Shown here: one piece after another, positions 55,408-64,000 of the stretch | Position numbering within the stretch: the stretch's first letter is position 1 | Layout of the letters: each line of letters begins with the position of its first letter | DNA from: Hofstenia miamia | Lineage: Eukaryota > Xenacoelomorpha > Acoela | Direction of reading: 5' to 3' | DNA: 64,000 bases | NCBI GenBank assembly: GCA_004352715.1 | Contig: SCFE01000117.1 | Coordinates: 890,281 to 954,280 of the forward strand | The notes under the pieces: model-generated | Database searches by the model: none | Told to the model about the DNA's origin: nothing | Seen by the model: the letters and a program-made list of their open reading frames with translations, nothing else | Translations under genes and position numbers: made by a program

Positions 55408-56794
55408 TGTTCTTAGACAGTTAAATGCTGCAATTGCAGTGCTGCTGCACACCAGGAAGGTTGTCAAAATGTAAAATTGAAAGAGAGTTAGAGATCTAAA
55501 GTAAGTCCCACACATAGAAAGTGTAAATTTGTGTTCATATTGTAGAGTTGCTTGGGGACTTTTTCGATTTTATTCTTTATGAATTATTTTGAATTTATAC
55601 GTCACCAAGACACAGCATTTATTTCGATCTCAGGTTGCTATTGTTCATTTGATATCCCCTTGGTGGTGCTTATTATTGCTCAAATTGAATTTACAAGGGA
55701 AAAAAAATTGATCATGTTTAAACTATGTAGACATCTGATTTTGTAAACAAAGGCAGGTAATAACTAAACTTTTTGTATAAAACCTGAGAGAACTGTAGCA
55801 ATCACTTAATAGATTTTATCTACTCTCAACTGCTGTCTTTACCATTGTATTTTTATTTATATTTTTTCTTTATGAAAACTATTTCTTAATGTAGAGTCAC
55901 TCAGGGAATTTTTGTGATTATTATACATTTAATTTTTTATTTGTATTAACGTCATCATGATGTAAGAGTAATTTCAAGCTTAGGTTTACGAAAGCTTGTT
56001 ATGTCCCCTTGATGGTGCTAAACGTGTTGCTTAAATTTAATTTGCAAGGGAAATCAATAACATGAATTGCTAATGATTAACTGTAAACAAAGACAGGTAA
56101 TTATTTATTATTTTGAAGGTGTATAAATTGAGAAACAATGTTAGAAAAGGTTAATAGATTTTATCTAGCTTCAATTACTGTTCACTTTCTCTTCCTTTAT
56201 TTCTTATTAGTATTTTTTGATTATGAAAATAACTGCTTAAGTTCGGCGACAATTTGGGAGTGCTTTTCCAAAGTACAGGGCGACACGTAGCTCCTGGAGA
56301 TCAACAGATCTTACCAGCCCAAATTGTGGACTCATTAAGTTACGGATATGGTTACGCATAAGGAAATAATAAAACTTTCATTTGATGTTCAACACGTACA
56401 TGCACCTATATGTTATGACACTGTGATGATACCATGCCGTTGGCTAGCACGAATGTCTGGCAATTACAGACTATTATTTAGTGAGCTGAGAACTAACAAT
56501 GAAAATGAGATGTTTATTTTGTCTGAGATAGAAATTAATAAGTGAGACAAATAGGGTAGCACCATGCATTAAGTCGAGCACTACACTGTTCCTGAAGACT
56601 TCGCTTTGGCTGGAAGCCATGTGAGTTGGTCATCTTGGAGTTACCTAAAGTATTTATTACTTGGATGAATTACCAATGTTTATATACGTTCTCTCTTTAA
56701 TTGTTTTCTTGGAATCAGGGCTGTCAGATCTCTATGTTAAACCTTCTGCAGAGTCAAATAGTTTTCTAGTATATTTACAGCCCACAATTCTACA
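55408..56794 (+). repeat. 5' LTR of the Ty3/gypsy element, 1.39 kb
   Basis: Starts TGTTCTTAGACAG and ends CACAATTCTACA, i.e. TG...CA, immediately before a primer binding site. Contains a diverged tandem duplication of about 349 bases (55542-55890 and 55891-56240). The start is set by the copy at 54600 and by the TG rule; the matching 3' LTR is not in the window, so the left boundary is inferred. Confidence 0.6.
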
Positions 56795-56812
56795 TGGCGA
56801 CCATGACAGGAC
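56795..56812 (+). promoter_or_regulatory. Primer binding site, Arg-tRNA type
   Basis: TGGCGACCATGACAGGAC directly follows the LTR's terminal CA. The mdg1/412 group is known to prime with tRNA-Arg using TGGCGACCGTGACA; here one CpG reads CA. The same site is at 54881 in the upstream copy. Confidence 0.65.
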
Positions 56813-57337
56813 GCTGACGTGATAACAAAATATTCTCTGTTGTCTCTTTTGATGGTTTGGATTTGGTTTTGGTTTAGCTTTGGTGCTTGTCAGCTGGGAT
56901 AGTTGTTTCCCCTGACGGCAATTGGATTTCAGTGCAAATCTACCAACTGATGTATACTGATCCTTTTTCTCTCCATTGGAAGGGCAATGACAATTTTTTA
57001 AGTGTTCTGCTTTATGTATGTTTTTACTCTTCAAATTTCTGGTTTGTCTCAGTGCTTGACATGTTGGATTTTTGGACTTTTTACCAAGAACCGCCTTATT
57101 GTATCCCATATTTGGGTTTGTATCCTGTGATTTTTATGAGCTGTGTGTTTCTTCTGTGGTTGGGAAGTGCTCCCAACTGTCAGTTATCATAGTTATTATT
57201 TCTTGTTATTTACTTTGTAGTTAATAGATTCAAATCGTACAGTTACTTACTCTCCTACTTTTGGGACTCCTCTGGAATGGAGTGTCCCCTGTGCAAATGT
57301 TGGCAACCAGGACGTTGCCCCTTGCACCATTGGATCG

Positions 57338-58994
57338 TTGTTAAATTTCTGTCCTCTGACTTCTCCTACCCAAACAGCTCAAAGGCATGATCATCTTGAT
57401 CATCTCGCATCAACCAGTCCATATCCGCGTGAGGGTACTAGCAGCCCTGATATCCAGCCGAGGCTTTGCAGAGTATTGAATATGCAGAATGCTCCTCCCA
57501 TTCCCTTCTGTCCATTTAATCTTGTTGATAATGTAATGAACTCCCTGCCACACTTTGATACTCAACAAATGGAGATTGAGCACCTGAAAGATGCATTATC
57601 ACAGCAAGTAGCTATGAGAATGGATAGTGAGCGTCAAGTCGAATCTCTCCAAGCTGAGCTCAACACTCAACATGCCATGTACCAGAAGATGGAAATGTGT
57701 ATGCTGGAATCCACTGTTGCATTGGAATTACAAATTCATGAATTAAAAACCCAGATGGCTAAGTCAGAAGAAGCTAATCTCTTAAAAATCCCTGTTGATG
57801 AATTTGTTACTCATGCTACATTAAATGAAGATTTAGGGGATTGGGCCAAGAAGATCACTGATCAATTTGCACAGATGATTTGATCTGGAGAAGGTAGAAA
57901 TTCAACCCCTGTTCTTTTGAGTGCATTGATGCCTTCACAGTGCAAGGAAAGTAAGGTGATGATTCCCCCCACTTCAGTATCATCTTGCATCACTTTGTTT
58001 GTGTCATCTAATTCTACATTTACTCAAGCATCCATTGCTACAGTTACTACCCCTTTGAGAGATTTCATTCCTCCTGTCCATGAGCAGCCACTTTGCGCCT
58101 CCTCAGCAGTACCTACTGCAAAGGAACATATTACTGATGCTGGGAGCCCCTCAGATAAGTGACCCCAATTTCGTCATTCTATTCTCCCTTTTGATACTCC
58201 CAGACACATACCAGTGCACAGTAAACATTCAGTCTTACCTAAGTTCATGGGCCAAATTGATGCAGTTTCACAATCTTTTGAGGAGTGGTTCTTTTTGTTC
58301 AAGCTTCACATGAAACAGTATAAAACATCTCAAGAAGACGCTTTATTGCAATTCCCACTATATTTGAGTGGGGTAGCATACAATCAATACATGATGTTGG
58401 ATCGGAATATCAAGACTGACTATCAACTGTAAGTTGGATTTTTTAGGATTACTACAAGGCCCCTCACATAAAACACCAATACAAGACTTTGCTTTGTGAT
58501 ATGTCTTTTAAGAGAGGGACGATATTCGTAATTACATTACACAGGTCAAAAGACTTTTTCGATTAAGCAGTTTGTCTCCTGAATACTCTCAACATGATCT
58601 CTTCTCTTATATTTGCAGAGGTTTTCCCCCTTCCATTTGTAGTCACCTGGAAAGGAAATGCAACCCAGAGGAGAGTTTGCACAAGATTATAAGAAAGGCA
58701 ATTAGTGTTGTTTACATGATTTATAACTCTAGTAGAATTGACAAAGATCTTCATGAACTATCTGGAAAAACTGTAAGATATGAACCCAAGAAAACAGTTT
58801 TGAAGAAAGATTTCAACATGGCTTCAGTGAGGTGTTTCCAATGTGGAGAGAAAGGACATTTTAAATCTAATTGTAAGGCAAAGATCCAAATTGTTGCTGA
58901 AGGTGAGGGCTTCTTGGTTGATGATCCTGCTGCACCCTCTACCGACACATTATTAGTTGATTTGACAGAGAACAAGTCACCACATTTAAATTAA
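57338..58994 (+). pseudogene. Ty3/gypsy gag remnant
   Basis: An N-terminal part with a coiled-coil-like stretch (EIEHLKDALSQQVAMRMDSE onwards), a Ser/Thr/Pro-rich middle, a capsid-like segment around 58214-58432 (FEEWFFLFKLHMKQY), and a CCHC zinc knuckle at 58833-58874 (CFQCGEKGHFKSNC). In-frame TGAs at 57881 and 58160 and a frame change between 58432 and 58572 break it. The zinc knuckle is the decisive feature. Confidence 0.75.
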
Positions 58995-58999
58995 ATGGA

Positions 59000-60769
59000 G
59001 TGCCGACTCCTTCAAAACGCGCATGGGACCTATTGGTTATCACTAATCTGATAAGGAAAAACCTAATTCCTGTGGAAATGAATGGACGAATTATTAATGC
59101 TACAATTGACACTGGGGCTGCTGCTTCAATCATAAGTGATGAATGCTGTAAAGACATTTGCTTTACCCATGACTCAATAAACTCCTCATCTGATATTAAA
59201 CTCATTGATGCGTCAGGAAATTTAATTTCATTGAAAGGGAAATTACGAAATGCCATGTTAAAGATTCACACTGAACAATTTGAAGTAGATCTCATTGTCA
59301 TCAATACCACTAATCATCAGCTCCCCTACGATTTGATTCTGGGTAATGACTTTCTTGAGAGAAATGCATGTGTGATCAATTATAAAAATAACACGATCAC
59401 TATAAAAGATCAAGACGCCACACAGATAGCTACAATTCCAGAATGGGAAGTTGTGTTTAATTTATATGAGCCAGTCTCCTTAGAAGCTAAGCACTGGACC
59501 TGAATAGCTGTGTTCTCGAATTCAGTGATGAATGGAGATGTGATGATAGCGGGCCAACAAGGCAAATATATTAAAGGCATCTCTTTTTCACCCAATCTAT
59601 GTAATGTAAGTTCAGGAAAAACCTATGTCACTATTCTTAATGGGTCGACACATCTGGTGCGATTTAAAGAAGCTGACCTACAGATAATAGGAGTACCAGT
59701 TCGGGTCAAGAGTGTAGAGACCTCTTGTTTATCCATATGTACTGCCATCCATGATCTAGAAGAGTTATCTAGTGTTAAGATTCCTACTGTAAACAATGAG
59801 ACCCATCCACATCTAAATGACACAGATAAAAGATCACTCATTTTGATACTTCAGAGCAAGAGTGATGTTTTTAATTATGGTACAATCAGTGTGGGGCAAG
59901 AAATCAGAGAAGAACATGCGATTGAGGTGAAGCAGGATAAGCTGATTCGCCTACCTGTCTGCTGGGTTCCAGAAAACCTCAAATCAGTATACGAGAAAAT
60001 TCTCAAGGATCTAATTGAGAGTGGAATAATTCAGGGAAGCAACAGTCCCTACGCTGCTCCCACAGTGTTTATTTGACAAGAGGAAAAATACAGGCTCTGT
60101 ATTGATTTTAGAAAATTGAATGATGTCACAATCAAAGATGCTTACCCCTTGCCTCGAATCGAGGACCTGTTATATGACGCCAGTAAATATAAGTTTTTCT
60201 CCTGCCTTGATCTATATAAAGCCTACTGGCAAGTACAGATGCGTCCATCCGACATTCAAAAAACTGCATTCATCACACCCTACGGTCCATATGAATGGAA
60301 ATATATGGCTTTCAGGTTATGTAATGCCCCTGCAACTTTTCAGCATTATGTCACCAAAGTTCTAACCAACAAGTCCAACATTCTTGAACCTGGGATTTCA
60401 GCATATTTTGATGACATTCTTGTAGCAAGTAACACTTTTGATGAACATCTTGAGAAATTAAATCGGACTTTGGAATTGTTGCAGAAAGCTGGACTTAAAG
60501 TGAATGGGAATAAATGCTCTTTGGCACAAATTAAAGTCACGTTTCTTGGCAGAGTAATCAAGCACAGAAGAATTTCAATAAAAACCAACACCAAGCAGTT
60601 TCTAGAAAAAATTGAGACACCCAGGAGCCGAAAAGATGTGCAGAGGTTAATGGGATTTCTAAATTACTACGGGATGTTTATCCCTGATTTGGCCAAGAAA
60701 ACAAAATCCATCACTCAACTGCTTAAGAAATCTCACGAATTCAAATGGACCTGGACTGAGCAGGCATGA
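59000..60769 (+). pseudogene. Ty3/gypsy protease and reverse transcriptase remnant
   Basis: Protease active site DTGA at 59108-59119, then ILGNDFLERN, the typical flap-side motif. Reverse transcriptase from about 59960: GIIQGSNSPYAAPTVFI, RLCIDFRKLN, FSCLDLYKAYWQVQM with the first Asp, YFDD at 60404-60415 and the FLG box at 60543. Two TGA stops (59501-59503 and 60074-60076) interrupt an otherwise single frame; the frame is then lost at 60767. Confidence 0.85.
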
Positions 60770-61206
60770 CCAAATGTGAGATGTTAGCATTAGTGGAGTC
60801 ACTCAAGAAATTTCAATATTTTATCTTAGGTCGCAAGTTTATTGTGCGCACTGACAACAGTGCACTAGCCTGGCTTGAAAAATTTTCAGGAGATAAGTCC
60901 AACATAGTAGCCAGATGGATAGAATATCTTAACAACTTTTCTTTTTCGATAAAACATCACCCTGGATGTTTACATCTGAACGCTGACTATTGGACAGTGT
61001 TGCCAAGCTATGAAAGGGATTTAAAAAAGCCAGCTGCGGAGAAGATCCCATTCGCATTTATACCACACACTGAATATGAGTTGATTCCCGAAATAAATGC
61101 TGATAAAAAGGTAAAGAAATCTTGCCAATATTATTTCGTGAAGAAATATCTGAAGAAGAAATTATTAAACATCAACAAAATGATCTCATACTGTCTGATA
61201 TTATGA
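60766..61206 (+). pseudogene. Ty3/gypsy RNase H remnant
   Basis: TKCEMLALVESLKKFQYFIL then FIVRTDNSALAWL and HHPGCLHLNADYWT, the RNase H C-terminal motifs (RTDHxAL, H...NxADxLS). The N-terminal part of the domain is missing at the junction with reverse transcriptase, and the frame differs by one. Confidence 0.75.
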
Positions 61207-62579
61207 AAAGGATGAAGGACCCCTTCTTTCCCCCTTCATCAACTGCTATTAGATATTACAATCGATACAACTGGACAATGACAGAGAAAGGATTACTATA
61301 TGCAAAAAGTCGAAATAATCACCTTGCTATTCCAGAATATTTTAAAAGAGATCTTGTGAGGAGGGTTCGCAAAAGAGGTCATTTAGGAATTATCCAAACT
61401 GAAAAGACATTTAACTCTCAGTATGTTACCATTGGTATTCCATCAACAGTTCAGGACGTAATAGACAAATGTGGGGCCCAACGAAATCATGCATATGGAC
61501 CTGGAGCAATTATCTCGTGACAGTGAGGGATTTCAACATCTTTTAGTGATAGTAGATCACTTTACCAAATATGCTAGAATAATTCCAATGGATAGCACAC
61601 ATGCTGAAAAGGTAGCTGAAAAATAGTGAAGGAATGGATTTTAAAATATGGCCCTATGTCTCAGCTGATTTCCGACCATGGTCCACAGTTTGAATTAAGT
61701 TGATGAAAACCCTTGTCTGAATTAAAAATATTACATGACTTCACTACTGCATACCATCCTCAAGCCAATGGCTTAGTGGAATGGCTAAACAGAACTCTAA
61801 TAAAACTAATTAGAGTGGCATTATCATGAGCAGCAGGGAAAGATTGGTGTCGGGTGATAGAATGTATTGAATTTTTTTATAATACCTCAGTTCATTCTAC
61901 AACTGGGGTCAGTCCATTTAAAGCTATGTTCAGCTGTGAAGCATTAACCTCGTTATCAATGATGTATCCTAATTATTCAGAAATTACCCTAGATAAATAT
62001 GTCAATCAGTTGTTATGTGACATGCAGCAAATTCATTTAACTATTTGTCACAACACTAATCAATCTTGTATAAGACAAAAGAGAATGTTTAACAAAAAAT
62101 TGTATGGCAAATCACATAAACAAGGCAATAAAGTATTTGCATATCTACCTCATGTTACAACTGATCACAATCAAGTATGAAAATTAGCCAATAACTGGCA
62201 AGGACCATTCACTGTGGAGAAAGTGCTCAACCACAACACATATACACTTAATAACGGAAAAACCATACACTTTCAGAGATTAAAACGATCAATTAAAGAT
62301 ATTGACAATGTCATCATTGATGACAATAACGAATTTACATTAGTTGATAATGGTATTGATGAATTTGCGACTTATGATAATTTAACTGAATTTGCTGAGG
62401 AAGATTTTTATGATACTGATTTTGAACATGATATAGTTGATAATTGTGGCTCACGAGTGTTGCCTTTAAGGCGAGCCAGAGACAATCAAACTTATGATCC
62501 CAACATTTGGGACCTTAACCTTATAGATATGTTTAGGAATGATACCAATAGGGAAGAAAAAACAAGAGTCGCCAGCTAA
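61122..62579 (+). pseudogene. Ty3/gypsy integrase remnant
   Basis: HLGIIQTEKTF carries a His of the zinc-binding head; the following CxxC is damaged. The catalytic triad is visible: Asp in VDHFTKY (codon 61555), Asp in LISDHGPQF (61674) and Glu in QANGLVEWLNR (61779). C-terminal NNWQGPFTVEKVLN and an acidic tail end at a TAA (62577). Several frame changes between 61206 and 61854. Confidence 0.8.
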
Positions 62580-62779
62580 TCCACCATGTCAAAGGTGTGG
62601 GAGACATGGATCTTCACTTGATGAGGCACATGAAAACAAATGAGGACGACATGAAGGTGCTGAGGAGAGTCCTATTCTGTGTGGGCGACACATAGCTCCA
62701 CGCTAAAGGAGAGGAGACAGCATCGACACCGTCCTCATCTTGCTACTCCATGGGGGGACACATACTTCCACGTGCTTGA

Positions 62780-64000
62780 GCAGAGCTGGCACCACAAACC
62801 TCAAAAACTCTAAAAACACAAAATTTACGTACCCCTTTTAGTGCTTTACAAAATGTAAATACCTCCCCAAAGAGTGATTCGATAGCCCCCTCAACCTCTA
62901 ATAGTTCCGTTACTTCAACAGTCAGATCCAGGAAGACAGAAGAACGAAAGAAAAAGATGTTGAAAGTTGGTGAAGAAACACTGCACCTCTATTTCATAGT
63001 TACATGTAGAGCAGTACACTACATTCGCAATGATATTTTGGAAGAAACACAGAACCAATTACAATGGACAGATAACACCAGACTGTTAAGTTGTTCAATT
63101 GATATAATACCTTTTATAATTGATGCGGAAAAACGTCCTCAAATAAATTCTATAATATGTTACAATTCAAGCATGCTCAAAGGAATTAGCCACTCATATT
63201 GGAGAAGTACAGTGCATATTTCTTTTGATGAAGACTTCTCCATCTATAATCTTTGCAAATTTCTAAATAGTGGAAGCACAATTTGAAGCTTTGAATGCAT
63301 TAACATTGATTTCCCAAACCTTTTGGTAATCTATTTCTTAAGAATTCATGAAGTTCAGGATGAACAGATAATGGAACAGATAGAAATTGCATATCAGATA
63401 GCAAAAGTTGAAGGAATACAGCTTGTAATAGTGCTCAGGGAAGAACATGAAGACAGCATCCCTGAAGCGATAGAAAGCCTTCACTACAGGATGGAGAATT
63501 TCATTATTCTCTATAGATCTACCTATAGTCAAATATCTATGCAACACACTCATATGCCTTCAGTCACTAAACTATTATTTACAGATCTCATGTTATGCGA
63601 GAAAATCCCTTCACATAGATTAGTGGTAGATAAAAAACTGTTAATTGATACGATACTACAGGCGCAAAACCTGGAATTGCTAAACATAGACTCAATACAC
63701 ACTGTAACGGATATGAGGGTCAGTTTTGCCTTCGCTCAAAGTGTTGCAACTCTATAGGAAATCGAGGCCATATGGTCAGACATCAAAGCTACAAAAAACC
63801 CCGAGTCTGATTGGCCCAATCTACAAATAAAAAGTCCTAGTTCTCAATATCATCCAACTGTTGAACGATTACTATGGGAAATCAAGTTTTCTTATGACAT
63901 CCAAGATCGGAAAAACTTTAAGTCACAGTTGTTTTCAGAAGACAGAGTACCCGACATTTATGCAAGAGGTGCCATCTGGCTCATTGCCATCTTCACCCTG
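62780..64000 (+). pseudogene. Unrecognised coding-like region downstream of pol
   Basis: One reading frame stays open from just after a TGA at 62777 to the window edge except for TGA at 63284 and TAG at 63755. It starts with a Ser/Thr/Pro-rich stretch (SDSIAPSTSNSSVTSTVRS), then a basic run (KTEERKKKML), followed by a globular-looking sequence with ETLHLYFIVTCRAVHYI, EGIQLVIVLREEHED and SHRLVVDKKLLIDTIL. I recognise no family. It could be a third ORF of the retrotransposon, a second mobile element or a decayed host gene copy. Confidence 0.4.

Larger units (their letters stand above)
55408..62579 (+). mobile_element. Ty3/gypsy LTR retrotransposon, decayed, lacking a recognised 3' LTR
   Basis: LTR, primer site, leader, gag, protease, reverse transcriptase, RNase H and integrase follow in the Ty3/gypsy order on the plus strand, opposite to ankyrin. 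Several in-frame stops (57881, 58160, 59501, 60074) and frameshifts show it cannot make its polyprotein. No repeat of the LTR start is found between 62580 and 64000. Confidence 0.85.

Noticed and set aside
1-64000. tRNA, rRNA or CRISPR arrays
   Set aside because: None seen on reading; the direct repeats found are transposon or microsatellite derived and the sequence is eukaryotic.

Overview
This is a eukaryotic, AT-rich, intron-rich genomic window. Most of it is one ankyrin gene on the minus strand, with many transposable elements in its introns. The 24-repeat ankyrin array followed by ZU5-ZU5-UPA marks a metazoan. The mix of CR1/L2-type LINEs, hAT and pogo MITEs, an mdg1/412-like Ty3/gypsy element and a transposase-like family that I recall from arthropods and Hydra suggests an invertebrate. 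An arthropod is the most plausible source, but a cnidarian is not excluded. The sequence is a draft assembly with four N gaps (36183-37031, 37608-38607, 41654-41915, 43875-44235) and two isolated single Ns (35486, 35706).

Ankyrin gene (about 53726 down to 567). I could trace 26 consecutive coding exons with GT/AG boundaries and compatible phases. Together they hold 4137 coding bases (1379 codons) with no internal stop. Exons 1-17 encode the membrane-binding domain of 24 ankyrin repeats, most exons holding exactly one or two 33-residue repeats with phase-0 introns. Exons 18-20 encode the acidic and Ser/Thr-rich linker, 20-24 the tandem ZU5 domains and 25-26 the UPA domain. The start codon lies upstream of 53727, and the C-terminal part (death domain and tail) lies to the left of position 567; neither is visible. 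The product should be the cortical adaptor that ties membrane proteins to spectrin.

Intron contents. Small introns at 0.8-12 kb hold little. The 14.9-22.9 kb introns carry a 490-bp hAT MITE with an 8-bp target duplication and a pogo-like MITE nested in a second hAT-like element. The 23.6-kb intron between exons 1 and 2 holds a 2.8-kb DNA transposon with an intact 571-residue transposase-like gene plus two further partial copies, a Tc1/mariner relic, another hAT MITE, two decayed LINEs, an iterated-motif inverted-repeat element and a possible small plus-strand gene (46.5-47.3 kb).

Right end (54.6-64.0 kb, plus strand). A decayed Ty3/gypsy retrotransposon starts with a 1.39-kb LTR and an Arg-tRNA-type primer binding site, followed by gag, protease, reverse transcriptase, RNase H and integrase, with several stops and frameshifts. 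A shortened LTR plus leader from a second copy lies directly upstream. No 3' LTR is seen. Downstream of integrase an unrecognised frame (62780-64000) with two in-frame stops runs off the window and is the least explained stretch here.
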